In this document: piece by piece, positions 33,574 through 42,295 of the stretch | How the letters are laid out: every line of letters starts with the position of its first letter | Numbering within the stretch: position 1 is the stretch's first letter | NCBI GenBank assembly: GCA_049322335.1 | Contig: JBMORL010000022.1 | Span: forward strand, 1-64,000 | Source: JBMORL01 sp049322335 | Lineage (GTDB): Bacteria; Bacteroidota; Bacteroidia; Flavobacteriales_D; UBA2798 | Length of the DNA: 64,000 nucleotides | Direction: 5' to 3' | Program-made: the position numbers and the translations under genes | The notes under the pieces: generated by a model | Database searches by the model: none | The model's input: only the letters and a program-made list of their open reading frames with translations | Told to the model about the DNA's origin: nothing

Positions 33574-34344
33574 TTATTTTGAAGCGGTTGAAGAACTCAA
33601 TGATTTGAAATAAGTACTATAAACGGTTAAACATCTTGTTATCATTTCATCTACGCCTTTAGAAGTAAAAGTACCTCCTGAAATCCCATCTACATTATGT
33701 TCTGTTTTAGGACTTCCGGGTTTTACCACTCGTATTGAAACAAAATTTCCGGTTGCATCATTTAATTTTTTTCCCGGAAATTGGCCTTCAAAAAAAGGAG
33801 TATTAATTTCTGCTCCTAAACCAGGGGTTTCACTTTTATGGTCAAATGAGGCACCAGCAACTGTATTCATATCTTCCCCAACTGATAAATACCCCCAGAT
33901 TCCTGCCCAAAGACCTTGCCCGCCAACAGGCATTACATAGTATTTTTTTCCTTCATTTTCGCATATATATAAAGGGTAAAGTCGTTTATCTTCTTCTACT
34001 CCTTTAAACTGATCAAGAGCGTTTATACTTAATGCTTTTTCAATCATTGCGGTTTTATCACCTTTTGTTTCATCCAAAATGGCCTGATCAGGTACACCTT
34101 TTGCGTCCAGTATTATCGCTTCTTTAACATGTTGTTCAAATTTTGAAGCTGCTTCTTTATCACGGTCTGCATCAATCTGCAACGCTGCAAGAATGTTCTG
34201 CTTTTTCTCATTTAGGATATTTGCATCCTGATACGGTTTTAGTTTTTGTGCTGTTATGGCAAGAGCCACTGCAGTTACCACACAAAGTACCACTGAGAAA
34301 ATAAATGTATAAACGTTGCTGTCTTTATCAATAGTCATAATCAA
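33574..34344 (-). CDS. nqrC: Na+-translocating NADH:quinone reductase subunit C
   Basis: 256 residues with one N-terminal helix (VYTFIFSVVLCVVTAVALAI) and a periplasmic FMN-binding domain. The covalent FMN site is SGGTFTSKG with Thr225, equivalent to the SGAT motif. The modification requires ApbE, which is not in the window. The start overlaps nqrB's stop by 4 bp. Confidence 0.94.
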   Translation of the reverse strand: MIMTIDKDSNVYTFIFSVVLCVVTAVALAITAQKLKPYQDANILNEKKQNILAALQIDADRDKEAASKFEQHVKEAIILDAKGVPDQAILDETKGDKTAMIEKALSINALDQFKGVEEDKRLYPLYICENEGKKYYVMPVGGQGLWAGIWGYLSVGEDMNTVAGASFDHKSETPGLGAEINTPFFEGQFPGKKLNDATGNFVSIRVVKPGSPKTEHNVDGISGGTFTSKGVDEMITRCLTVYSTYFKSLSSSTASK

Positions 34345-35558
34345 GCGGTTTTAAGTTTTACACGTTTCATTCTGCGGTTGATATTGGCACGAACCACATA
34401 ATAATCAATAAGCGGTGCTACCACATTCATTAAAAGTATCGCCATCATAACGCCTTCCGGGTAAGCGGGGTTGAACACCCTTACCATTATAGATATCATT
34501 CCGGCTAACATACCATAAATTATTTTTCCGGTAGGCGTTTGTGCAGCAGTTACGGGATCGGTAACCATATATACCATACCAAAGAAAAATCCTCCCATTA
34601 CCAGCTGGTGCATGGGTTCAACAGTCATGTAAGGGTTTGCTCCCCATGCATTGAAGATAAGCTGCATCAGAAATCCTCCTGCAAAAAATGAAGCCATAAT
34701 GCGGAGGCTTCCTATGCCGGTAAAAATGAGTATGGCTGCTCCAATAAGGCAGGCAATGGCAGAAGTTTCGCCAATAGAACCGGCTTCCACTCCTAAAAAA
34801 GAATCCCACATAGAAGCCACATGGCCGTTAGAACCGGTACCACCGGCAGCAATCATTCCTTCCATTTTTGAAGGATCGTCTACGGTTTGAGCAAGAAGCC
34901 CAAGGTTGGTTGATCCTGAAAATCCATCCACAAATTTTTCTTTGTTTTCCCAACCGCTAACCCATACTTCTCCCGAAAGGAAAGTAGGATAGGCAAAGAA
35001 CAGAAAGGCGCGGGCCGTTAGAGCAACGTTCACCACATTCATGCCGGTTCCGCCAAAAACTTCTTTTCCGATGAGAACTGCGAAAATAGTTCCCAACGCC
35101 ACCATCCAAAGCGGAACATCAGGCGGCATCACCAGCGGAATAAGCATTCCCGAAACGAGAAAACCTTCCTGTATGGAATGGCCCTTGATGACACAAAAAA
35201 TAAATTCAACGGCAAGCCCCGCAGCGTAGGAAACTACCACAATGGGCATTACGGCTATAAAACCAAAAAGGAATTTGTCCCAGTTTGTCATTTCGAGCGC
35301 CTGTCCATGTGCATAATAATGCTGGTGTCCCACATTCCACATTCCAAAGATGAGGCAGGGAAGCAATGCCACGATTACAGTCATCATCGTCCTTTTCAGG
35401 TCGATACCATCACGGATGTGTGCTCCTTTATGGGTAGTGTGCCCGGGTGTAAACAGAAAAGTGTAGAACCCATCATAAACGGGGTGAAGGCGTTCCAGCT
35501 TCCCTCCTTTTTTGAATGGCCCTTCCATCTTTTTCATCATGTTCTCAAGAAACTTCAT
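34341..35558 (-). CDS. nqrB: Na+-translocating NADH:quinone reductase subunit B
   Basis: The 405-residue main membrane subunit, about ten helices, carrying riboflavin and covalent FMN. The FMN threonine is Thr217 in FSGSTNLG. Other family blocks are visible: VALGTIFAVLIGKEVFGGTGMNVVNVA (split by gaps in my reading), MVYMVTDPVTA and PEGVMMAILLMN. It couples quinone reduction to sodium export. It lies 36 bp after nqrA. Confidence 0.95.
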   Translation of the reverse strand: MKFLENMMKKMEGPFKKGGKLERLHPVYDGFYTFLFTPGHTTHKGAHIRDGIDLKRTMMTVIVALLPCLIFGMWNVGHQHYYAHGQALEMTNWDKFLFGFIAVMPIVVVSYAAGLAVEFIFCVIKGHSIQEGFLVSGMLIPLVMPPDVPLWMVALGTIFAVLIGKEVFGGTGMNVVNVALTARAFLFFAYPTFLSGEVWVSGWENKEKFVDGFSGSTNLGLLAQTVDDPSKMEGMIAAGGTGSNGHVASMWDSFLGVEAGSIGETSAIACLIGAAILIFTGIGSLRIMASFFAGGFLMQLIFNAWGANPYMTVEPMHQLVMGGFFFGMVYMVTDPVTAAQTPTGKIIYGMLAGMISIMVRVFNPAYPEGVMMAILLMNVVAPLIDYYVVRANINRRMKRVKLKTA

Positions 35559-35594
35559 ACTGGTGTATTTTCTGGCTTTAACAATTTCGTTTTA

Positions 35595-36956
35595 TTACAT
35601 GCATTCTTTACGTACAAGATCCAATCCCGATCTAACAATCTCCTGTGAATTGATCTTCGAGGTACACACGAACTCACACAACGCAAAATCTTCAGGATCA
35701 ACTTCATATATTCCAAGATTTTCCATTCCTTCCAGGTCATTGGTGATGATGGCTTTGATCAGGTAAACCGGGTAAATATCGAAGGGAAAAACCTTTTCGT
35801 ATTGCTCGGTCATTACAAATGCCCTTTCTTCACCGTTCATATTGGTATTCAAATCGTATTTTTTTCCCGGCATCAAAAAAGTAGGGAAAGTGCGCGATAA
35901 ACTGAATTTTCCAAATCCCGGTCCGGCCCATCCCTCGGTCATAAAAAACTGGGGATGATCGCCTTCGGGAATTACAGTTACCTGTGAATCATAAAATCCG
36001 AGATTCCCGTCTTTTCCGATGGCATTTCCGGTCAGTACATTACCGCTGATGACACGTACATTATCACCATTAATATTATTTTCTATAATATGCCCTACAT
36101 TTCCACCGATAACCGTTTTTACGTATTTGGGGTGTTTTACCTCTGAACCGGTTACCGCAAAAATGCGTGAAGCATCAAATTTTCCGGTTTTAAAGAACCG
36201 GCCTATGGTTAATACATCCTGTGGATTGAGATACCAGATAACATCTCCTTTATTAATAGGATCGATATGATGTATCTGTACACCTACATTTCCGGCCGGA
36301 TGCGGGCCATTGATAGTATTGATCTGAACTCCTTTTGAATTGGAAAATACTTTGGATTGTCCGGCTGTGCCATTTACGTTAAGATGAACTTTTCCACTGG
36401 TAAGTTTCGCTACAGCATCCAGCCCTATCTGAAATTCTTCACCGTGGCCGTGTACAATAAAATCGTAATCGGGTGCCAGCGGAGAAGTGTCAAAAGCTGA
36501 TATAAAAATGGATTTGGGATTATCCTGCGGATTAGCCACCGAAGAAAAAGGACGCTGGCGGATAAAAGGCCATATCCCCCCGTTCAACATAGCGTCCAAT
36601 ACCTGTTCGCGGCTAAGCGTTTTTGGATCCACCGCCTTATGGGTTTCAAAATCCTGGTTTTCGCTGGCTTCCACCCTGACTTCAAGCAGTTTTCTTTTTT
36701 CACCGCGTATTACCCCGGTTACTTTTCCACTTACGGGGGAAACGAATTTGATCCTTTCGTTGTACTTGTCGTAAAACAATACGGAGCCTGCTTTTACGTT
36801 ATCTCCTTCCTTTACTACAACTTTTGGGGTTAAACTATTGAAATCGGTGGGCTTTATGGCGTATGTCCCTTTAACAGGAACGGTTACAAGAACTTTTTCT
36901 GCCTCGCCTTTGAGCCTGATGTTCAGGCCGCGCCTGATCGAGATGGCTTTTGACAT
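35595..36956 (-). CDS. nqrA: Na+-translocating NADH:quinone reductase subunit A
   Basis: The 453-residue peripheral cytoplasmic subunit, first gene of the operon. Typical opening SKAISIRRGLNIRLKGEAE, then KPTDFNSLTPKVVVKEGD (barrel-sandwich lipoyl-like fold), FIRQRPFSSVANP and VHGHGEEFQIG. It has a strong promoter upstream and a leader of roughly 20 nt. Confidence 0.95.
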   Translation of the reverse strand: MSKAISIRRGLNIRLKGEAEKVLVTVPVKGTYAIKPTDFNSLTPKVVVKEGDNVKAGSVLFYDKYNERIKFVSPVSGKVTGVIRGEKRKLLEVRVEASENQDFETHKAVDPKTLSREQVLDAMLNGGIWPFIRQRPFSSVANPQDNPKSIFISAFDTSPLAPDYDFIVHGHGEEFQIGLDAVAKLTSGKVHLNVNGTAGQSKVFSNSKGVQINTINGPHPAGNVGVQIHHIDPINKGDVIWYLNPQDVLTIGRFFKTGKFDASRIFAVTGSEVKHPKYVKTVIGGNVGHIIENNINGDNVRVISGNVLTGNAIGKDGNLGFYDSQVTVIPEGDHPQFFMTEGWAGPGFGKFSLSRTFPTFLMPGKKYDLNTNMNGEERAFVMTEQYEKVFPFDIYPVYLIKAIITNDLEGMENLGIYEVDPEDFALCEFVCTSKINSQEIVRSGLDLVRKECM

Positions 36957-36982
36957 TTTTAAAAATGTATTTTTACGGGGGT

Positions 36983-37011
36983 CAAAATTATAAATTACCT
37001 GACAGTTCCAA
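36983..37011 (-). promoter_or_regulatory. Promoter of the nqr operon
   Basis: On the minus strand: -33-like TTG (complement of 37009-37011), 18 bp, then TAATTTTG (36983-36990), a perfect TAnnTTTG. The start codon of nqrA is 27 bp downstream. Confidence 0.7.
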
Positions 37012-37029
37012 TACTTTTTTGCAAAAATC

Positions 37030-37059
37030 TTTGAACCTTTGTATGAACAGATAAGTTTA
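37030..37059 (+). promoter_or_regulatory. Promoter candidate of the Plug gene
   Basis: TTTG at 37030-37033, 18 bp, then TAAGTTTA at 37052-37059 (one mismatch to TAnnTTTG). The GTG start at 37070 is only 10 bp on. It partly shares the intergenic space with the divergent nqr promoter. Confidence 0.4.
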
Positions 37060-37069
37060 AAAAATAACA

Positions 37070-38434
37070 GTGATAATCAGGAATATACTATTGGCTTTAC
37101 CAATCCTTGCTTTGGTCGATTGCAAAACCGGTTCGGTCGTTGAAGGCAGGGACTTTATTAGTGACGAAACGGTTGAAAAAAAGGAGCGTAAGAAGAAAGA
37201 TACTTCTTTTACCTATTTCAGTAAATCGGAGCTGGTTTATGCCGATAAGATTTATGTGGAAAGCATTCATACCCCCATATTTCAGAAAACAGGGTTTGAC
37301 CTGTCGCCTCCGGCCATTGCGCTTAACTCAAACGAAACCCTGGAGCTGATTTTTGATGACCTGGACGGGACATTTAAAGACCTTTACTATTCGATCGTTC
37401 ATTGCGATGCCAACTGGGCTCCCAGTGATCTGATGGAGTCGGAATACCTGGACGGTTTTTTTACCTATAATATTACCGAACACAAATACTCCTTTAATAC
37501 CCTAACCGGTTTTATGAATTACAGGCTGACCTTGCCTAACGATAAAACCAAAATCAAACGTTCGGGAAACTACCTGTTGAAAATTTATGCCAATAACGAT
37601 CCGGAACAGCTGGTTTTAACGAGGCGTTTTTTGGTTTATGAAGATGTTTGCGGTATTACGCCTGAATTACGCAGGTCATCTAATGTGGAAGACCGGAACA
37701 CCAAACAGGAGCTTGACCTGGTCATTAACACTTTGGCGCTACCCGTTAGTAATCCGTTTAACGACATAAAAGTGGTGATTTTGCAAAACAACCGGTGGGA
37801 CAACTGCAAAATGAACCTGAAGCCTACTTTTGTCAATGACAAACAACTGGTTTATAACCTTGATGAGCCTGATATTTTCAACGGGGGAAACGAATTTCGT
37901 TTTTTCGATCTGAAGAACATTATGGTGAAGACACAAAACATTGCCAAACTCAACCGTGATACCGTTCCGTGGAGTGTTTTATTGCTGAATGACGAAAAAA
38001 GGCCTTATAAAAAGTATGCTACACTTTACGACATCAATGGTAAATTTCTCATCAAAAACGATAATGCTGCCGATAACCATACGGAAAGTGATTATTTTAA
38101 CATTCACTTTTATCTTCCCTATGACGAACCGGTAACCGGTGGCGATTTTTACGTGTTCGGGCAATTAAGTGACTGGCAGGTGAAAGACCGGTTCAGGCTT
38201 AACTATAATTACCGAACCAAGCGATATGAGGCCATAATTCTGCTGAAACAGGGGTTTTACAATTATGAGTATGTTTTTGTTGGAGATTCGAAGAAAGAGC
38301 CTGATGAAACCGTAGTGGAAGGTTCGCACTTTGATACGGAGAACAACTATACTATCCTGGTGTATTTCTACGACCTGAAACTGGATTGCGACCGGCTGGT
38401 GGCGATTCGCACATTTAACACTATCAAGGGGTAA
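37070..38434 (+). CDS. Type IX secretion system Plug protein (DUF5103)
   Basis: A 454-residue lipoprotein-like protein (LPILALVDC lipobox after a GTG start; no ATG fits). It belongs to the DUF5103 family, known as the Plug that closes the periplasmic side of the SprA translocon. The N-terminal part has beta-rich segments such as FDDLDGTFKDLYYSIVHCDANW; near the C-terminus GGDFYVFGQLSDWQ and GFYNYEYVF form a carbohydrate-module-like (CBM48/E-set) fold. It indicates a T9SS in this organism, consistent with the sorting-domain protein at 62.4 kb. ApaG is 74 bp downstream. Confidence 0.88.
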   Translation: MIIRNILLALPILALVDCKTGSVVEGRDFISDETVEKKERKKKDTSFTYFSKSELVYADKIYVESIHTPIFQKTGFDLSPPAIALNSNETLELIFDDLDGTFKDLYYSIVHCDANWAPSDLMESEYLDGFFTYNITEHKYSFNTLTGFMNYRLTLPNDKTKIKRSGNYLLKIYANNDPEQLVLTRRFLVYEDVCGITPELRRSSNVEDRNTKQELDLVINTLALPVSNPFNDIKVVILQNNRWDNCKMNLKPTFVNDKQLVYNLDEPDIFNGGNEFRFFDLKNIMVKTQNIAKLNRDTVPWSVLLLNDEKRPYKKYATLYDINGKFLIKNDNAADNHTESDYFNIHFYLPYDEPVTGGDFYVFGQLSDWQVKDRFRLNYNYRTKRYEAIILLKQGFYNYEYVFVGDSKKEPDETVVEGSHFDTENNYTILVYFYDLKLDCDRLVAIRTFNTIKG

Positions 38435-38508
38435 GAGCCGTTAGCTAATTTAATTTTTTGCTTTCGAAAGGGTTTACTATATTAGCGCAGAAACTACTTG
38501 CCGGTTGT

Positions 38509-38892
38509 ATGATTACAGAAGTTACCGAAGGCGTAAAAGTGAGTGTAAAAACCCAGTATGAAGAGGAGTTTTCGAACCCCGCTAACAGGCATTTTATTTT
38601 TTCTTATCACATTTCCATAGAAAATCAAAATCCCTTTACCGTGCAGTTACTGAGGCGGCACTGGGAGATCAAGGACAGCCTTTCACCTTTTCGTGAAGTA
38701 GAAGGCGAGGGCGTGGTGGGCCAGCAACCTGTATTGGATCCCGGTGAAGTTTACGAATACGAATCGGCCTGTAATCTTGCCAGCGACCTGGGTGCTATGA
38801 AGGGAACCTATCTGTTTAAAAGAGATGACGGGCAGATTTTCAAAGTCATAATTCCCGAATTCAACCTGTTTACCCCGGCCAGGCTTAACTAA
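38509..38892 (+). CDS. apaG: ApaG family protein
   Basis: 127 residues forming an ApaG/FBXO3-like Ig-fold domain. Recognised by VKVSVKTQYEEEFSN, YHISIENQN, VQLLRRHWEIKD and GEGVVGQQPVL with PGEVYEYES. The start is ATG 38509; longer frames begin at a weak TTG. The proteins are linked to Co2+/Mg2+ homeostasis in enterobacteria but the biochemical role is unsettled. It ends tail to tail with the next gene, overlapping by 8 bp. Confidence 0.93.
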   Translation: MITEVTEGVKVSVKTQYEEEFSNPANRHFIFSYHISIENQNPFTVQLLRRHWEIKDSLSPFREVEGEGVVGQQPVLDPGEVYEYESACNLASDLGAMKGTYLFKRDDGQIFKVIIPEFNLFTPARLN

Positions 38893-39253
38893 CGTATTCT
38901 TTTCTTAAAACCACTGCAAAATAGTCTCCTTCAATGGGGAGGATTCCGTATTCATAGCAGAAATAATATACTGAGCCGGTTTTTGTAGTGTAGGTATTGG
39001 TGTGGTAATTGAAATTATATCCCTGCAGCATCAGTTTTTCTTTCGAAATTTTTCCTTTTTCATTATCTCCCAGCACAGCAGACAAAATCCTGCGGTTTTT
39101 TCTCAATGTATTATTTACGTTTCTTACAAAATTATTGGCATCACTGTTAAGTTTGTTATTGTATGCATTTCTGCACTGGTCGGAACAAAAACGTTTGTCG
39201 GGCCTTCCTATAATCGGCTCGCGGCATTCGATACAGATTTTTTTTACGCTCAT
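38885..39253 (-). CDS. Small zinc-ribbon protein
   Basis: 122 residues. The N-terminus has a four-Cys ribbon, CIECREPI then RFCSDQCRNAYNN, a DUF2116/rRNA-processing-like zinc finger that probably binds RNA or DNA. A helical middle (FVRNVNNTLRKNRRIL) and an aromatic C-terminal domain (GYNFNYHTNTYTT, VYYFCYEYGI) follow. Widespread in Bacteroidota with no known function. Its start overlaps the stop of the pyrophosphohydrolase gene by 4 bp, so the two are coupled. Confidence 0.85.
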   Translation of the reverse strand: MSVKKICIECREPIIGRPDKRFCSDQCRNAYNNKLNSDANNFVRNVNNTLRKNRRILSAVLGDNEKGKISKEKLMLQGYNFNYHTNTYTTKTGSVYYFCYEYGILPIEGDYFAVVLRKEYVS

Positions 39254-39660
39254 ATTTTTTCTATTATGGAACGAATATCCGGTTTAAAATACAAATGGCT
39301 CTTCATCACTTTCCCATCTTCACGGAATATCGGTTTTCCGTTTTCATCCAGTTTAGACATGTTACTGCGTTGTATTTCGACAAAAATTTCTTCGATCTTA
39401 TGCTGCAAACCATGTTTAAGAATGGTTCCGCATAAAATATACAACTGGTCGCCCAGCGCATCGGCAATCTCCGGCAAATCGCCACGCCTGCAGGCTTCCA
39501 GGTATTCTTCGTTTTCTTCATGCATCAGCCGGTGACGCAATTCGTATTCGCGGGGTTCGAGTGCCGCAGTGGGCGATTCGTTATTTTTTATTAAAAATGC
39601 ATCGTGAAAAACCCTCACATGCTGTATCGTTTCCCTTAAAGTCAAATGCCTGTTTTCCAT
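39250..39660 (-). CDS. All-alpha NTP pyrophosphohydrolase (MazG/PRA-PH type)
   Basis: 136 residues. The metal-binding motif of the all-alpha NTP pyrophosphatases is present: HEENEEYLEA (ExxE) and IADALGDQLYILCG (ExxD-like EIADALGD). Likely hydrolyses (d)NTPs or related nucleotides to the monophosphate for pool cleaning; it is not next to his genes, so the HisE role is unlikely. First gene of a two-gene unit with the zinc-ribbon protein. Confidence 0.88.
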   Translation of the reverse strand: MENRHLTLRETIQHVRVFHDAFLIKNNESPTAALEPREYELRHRLMHEENEEYLEACRRGDLPEIADALGDQLYILCGTILKHGLQHKIEEIFVEIQRSNMSKLDENGKPIFREDGKVMKSHLYFKPDIRSIIEKI

Positions 39661-39782
39661 ATTCGCTCAAAATTTGGCGCAAGTTATCATCCTCCCCGAA
39701 TTTTCCCTCGAAAAAAGCTTAACATTTTTTAACAGCACGTTGAAAAAGCAGCGGAATAAAAAGGGGAAATTTGTACTACACT

Positions 39783-39797
39783 AAGTAAAACTACTTA
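39783..39797. promoter_or_regulatory. AAGTA-AAAC-TACTT element before moxR
   Basis: A 5-bp inverted repeat (AAGTA/TACTT) around AAAC just before the ATG at 39804. It shares GTAAAACTAC with the element at 4645-4670. It could be a regulator site or a short leader hairpin. Confidence 0.3.
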
Positions 39798-39803
39798 CAC
39801 CAA

Positions 39804-40841
39804 ATGGAAAACTTTGCAACAGGAAACCCGAATGAACCGGTTTCAACTCCCGCTTTCGACATTCGCGAACTCAACGAACGTATCCAGCGCGAAAGTGCAT
39901 TTGTGGATATGCTGATGCACGAAATGGATAAAGTGATCGTGGGACAAAAATACATGCTCGAACGATTGCTCATCGGGTTATTATCCAACGGGCATATTCT
40001 GCTGGAAGGTGTTCCCGGCCTGGCAAAAACACTTGCCATCAAAACACTGGCACAAACCATTGATGCCAAATTCAGCCGCCTGCAATTTACTCCCGATTTG
40101 TTGCCGGCCGACCTTGTAGGAACCATGATTTATAATCAGAAAAAAGAAGAATTCACTGTGAAAGTGGGGCCTGTATTCGCCAATTTTGTACTGGCAGATG
40201 AAATTAACCGTGCTCCTGCTAAAGTGCAGAGCGCGTTATTGGAAGCTATGCAGGAAAGGCAAATTACTATCGGAGAAAACACCTACAAACTTCCCGAACC
40301 GTTTCTTGTTCTCGCTACACAAAACCCGATTGAACAGGAAGGAACCTATCCGCTTCCCGAAGCACAGGTCGACCGGTTTATGCTGAAAGTGATATTGGGT
40401 TATCCGAAAAAAGAAGAAGAAAAACTGATTATACGCAACAACATTTCACCCAAAGGAATGCCTGTTCCCAATAAAATTCTCGATACACAAACTATTCTTA
40501 AAGCAAGAAATACCGTGCGCGAAGTTTACCTGGATGAAAAAATCGAGCAATACATTGTAGATCTTGTTTTCGCCACACGCTATCCCGCTCAATGCGGATT
40601 AACCAAACTGGAACCTTTAATTGGTTTTGGAGGATCGCCCCGCGCCAGTATCAATCTTGCTCTTGCCGCAAAAGCCTATGCTTTCATTAAACGCAGGGGC
40701 TACGTAATACCGGAAGACGTTAGAGCAGTAAGTCATGATGTTTTAAGACACCGCGTTGGCTTAACCTATGAAGCAGAAGCAGAAAATATTTCGGTGGAAA
40801 CAATTATTAATGAAATTGTGAATAAGGTGGAAGTACCGTGA
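39804..40841 (+). CDS. MoxR-family AAA+ ATPase
   Basis: 345 residues. Walker A GVPGLAKT at 69-76, Walker B VLADEINRAP, sensor 1 LATQNPIEQEGTYPLPEAQVDRF (shown in part) and the MoxR C-terminal lid with GASPRAS-like GGSPRAS. MoxR ATPases act as chaperones that insert metals or assemble complexes with VWA proteins. It heads the DUF58-Bat operon, but a repeat-bounded four-helix-bundle gene now separates it from the rest; the GGGGACA repeat begins 1 bp after its stop. Confidence 0.95.
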   Translation: MENFATGNPNEPVSTPAFDIRELNERIQRESAFVDMLMHEMDKVIVGQKYMLERLLIGLLSNGHILLEGVPGLAKTLAIKTLAQTIDAKFSRLQFTPDLLPADLVGTMIYNQKKEEFTVKVGPVFANFVLADEINRAPAKVQSALLEAMQERQITIGENTYKLPEPFLVLATQNPIEQEGTYPLPEAQVDRFMLKVILGYPKKEEEKLIIRNNISPKGMPVPNKILDTQTILKARNTVREVYLDEKIEQYIVDLVFATRYPAQCGLTKLEPLIGFGGSPRASINLALAAKAYAFIKRRGYVIPEDVRAVSHDVLRHRVGLTYEAEAENISVETIINEIVNKVEVP

Positions 40842-40842
40842 A

Positions 40843-40891
40843 GGGGACAGGGGACAGGGGACAGGGGACAAGGGACAAGAGATAAGAGAGC
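40843..40891 (+). repeat. Left arm: GGGGACA heptamer tandem repeat
   Basis: Four perfect 7-bp units GGGGACA (40843-40870), then AGGGACA, AGAGATA and AGAGAGC, a progressively decaying tandem. Its reverse complement type is found at 41337-41365 on the other side of the four-helix-bundle gene, so the two arms form an inverted pair about 0.45 kb apart. Confidence 0.85.
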
Positions 40892-40940
40892 AGTAAAGAA
40901 AAAATTGAAAATTAAAGCTGAAAAAAGGAGGCTAAATTTT

Positions 40941-41318
40941 ATGAAAGATAAACTTGACGAACTGATTATTTATCAGAAAGCAATGAAATTGTGGGAGGAA
41001 TGCTGGGATGATACAGAAGCATTAATGACAGATATCAGGGGAAGGGAGATTACAAGACAAATAATCAGATCTGTGGGTTCAATTTCTGCAAATATAGAAG
41101 AAGGATTCGGGCGTGGCTTCGGGAAAGAATATATAAACTATTTAAGAATTTCCCGGGGCTCTGCCAGGGAATCCAAAGGATGGTATAAAAAATCATCACG
41201 ATTGCTGGAAAAAGAAATTGTTGAACAGAGAACAAAAGATCTGTCCATATTAACCGGAATGATCACCAACACTATTACAGCATTACAGAAAAAACGAACT
41301 GATAAAAAGGAAAAATAA
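40941..41318 (+). CDS. Four-helix-bundle protein (23S rRNA intervening-sequence protein family)
   Basis: About 125 residues of the S23/IVP-type four-helix bundle family: ELIIYQKAMKLWEE, RQIIRSVGSISANIEEGFGR and INYLRISRGSARESKG are hallmark segments. ATG 40941 is decided by a strong Shine-Dalgarno AAAGGAGG 8-16 nt upstream, unusual among the genes here, which suggests foreign origin. Homologues are basic pentamers, originally found in insertions of 23S rRNA and related to the Avd protein of diversity-generating retroelements; neither rRNA nor a reverse transcriptase is nearby. It lies as a cassette between inverted GGGGACA arms and interrupts the moxR-DUF58 junction. Confidence 0.9.
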   Translation: MKDKLDELIIYQKAMKLWEECWDDTEALMTDIRGREITRQIIRSVGSISANIEEGFGRGFGKEYINYLRISRGSARESKGWYKKSSRLLEKEIVEQRTKDLSILTGMITNTITALQKKRTDKKEK

Positions 41319-41336
41319 AATAACAATGAAAAAACA

Positions 41337-41365
41337 TGTCCCCGTGTCCCCTGCCCCCTTGTCCC
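41337..41365 (-). repeat. Right arm: inverted GGGGACA heptamers
   Basis: TGTCCCC at 41337-41343, TGTCCCC at 41345-41351, TGCCCCC at 41352-41358, TTGTCCC at 41359-41365: reverse complements of the left-arm heptamer, 18 bp after the four-helix-bundle stop. As a transcript the arms could pair into a long stem around the gene. Confidence 0.8.
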
Positions 41366-41419
41366 AAAATTTGTGCCTGTTAGTATGAAGAAAATTATTT
41401 TTTGTGCATTAGTTTAGTA

Positions 41420-42295
41420 ATGGAAACTAAAGAATTATTAAAAAAAGTAAGAAAGATTGAGATAAAGACCCGCGGATTATCGCAGCAGGTTTTTTCGGGG
41501 GAATATCATTCTGCTTTTAAAGGGCGCGGAATGGCATTCAGCGAAGTACGCGAATACATTCCCGGTGATGATATCCGTGCTATTGACTGGAACGTTACTG
41601 CCCGTTTTAATCATCCCTTCATAAAAGTTTTTGAAGAAGAACGCGAACTAACCGTAATGCTGCTGGTTGATATGAGTGCCTCAGGAAATTTCGGAACACA
41701 TAAGCAAATCAAAAAAGACCTTATCACCGAAATATGCGCTGTCATCTCCTTCTCTGCCCTTCAAAACAACGATAAAATTGGCGCATTGTTTTTTACCGAT
41801 ACAATAGAAAAATTTATTCCTCCCAAAAAAGGAAAATCGCATATTTTACGCATCATCAGTGAAATGATTACCACCACGCCAAAAGGCAAAGGAACAGATG
41901 TGGGAAATGCACTTAAATATCTTACCAATGCGCTCAAAAAAAGAAGTATTGCTTTTTTGCTGAGTGATTTTTTGCAGAAACCCGATTATGAAGATGCCAT
42001 GAAAATATGCAACCGCAAACACGATCTTGTTGCGCTGCATATACACGACAGGCGTGAGTCCGAATTACCGGATATCGGTTTAACAAGGATGAATGATCCC
42101 GAAACAGGTGAAACAAGATGGATTAATACCTCCTCACCTTACGTGAGAAGAAAATTCAATGCTGTATTCCGCGAACATCATCATTACCTTCAAAACATGT
42201 TTCGCAGATCGGGAGTTGACCAGTGCCGGATTGCTACCGGTGAACCTTATATCAAACCATTAATGAACCTGTTTAAACAAAGAGGAACAAGATGA
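41420..42295 (+). CDS. DUF58 domain protein (VWA-like)
   Basis: About 291 residues. Contains the DUF58 signature EVREYIPGDDIRAIDWN and a degenerate VWA/MIDAS segment (LLVDMSASGNFGT). The ATG at 41420 opens METKELLKKVRKIEIKTRG, the normal family start. DUF58 proteins work with MoxR ATPases and Bat proteins. The next gene overlaps by 4 bp; upstream, the four-helix cassette parts it from moxR. Confidence 0.93.
   Translation: METKELLKKVRKIEIKTRGLSQQVFSGEYHSAFKGRGMAFSEVREYIPGDDIRAIDWNVTARFNHPFIKVFEEERELTVMLLVDMSASGNFGTHKQIKKDLITEICAVISFSALQNNDKIGALFFTDTIEKFIPPKKGKSHILRIISEMITTTPKGKGTDVGNALKYLTNALKKRSIAFLLSDFLQKPDYEDAMKICNRKHDLVALHIHDRRESELPDIGLTRMNDPETGETRWINTSSPYVRRKFNAVFREHHHYLQNMFRRSGVDQCRIATGEPYIKPLMNLFKQRGTR

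Noticed and set aside
40843..40891. GGGGACA tandem as a CRISPR array
   Set aside because: Units are adjacent heptamers without spacers and there are no cas genes.
40941..41318. Four-helix-bundle gene as Avd of a diversity-generating retroelement or as an rRNA intervening sequence
   Set aside because: No reverse transcriptase, template repeat or variable repeat, and no rRNA gene anywhere in the window.
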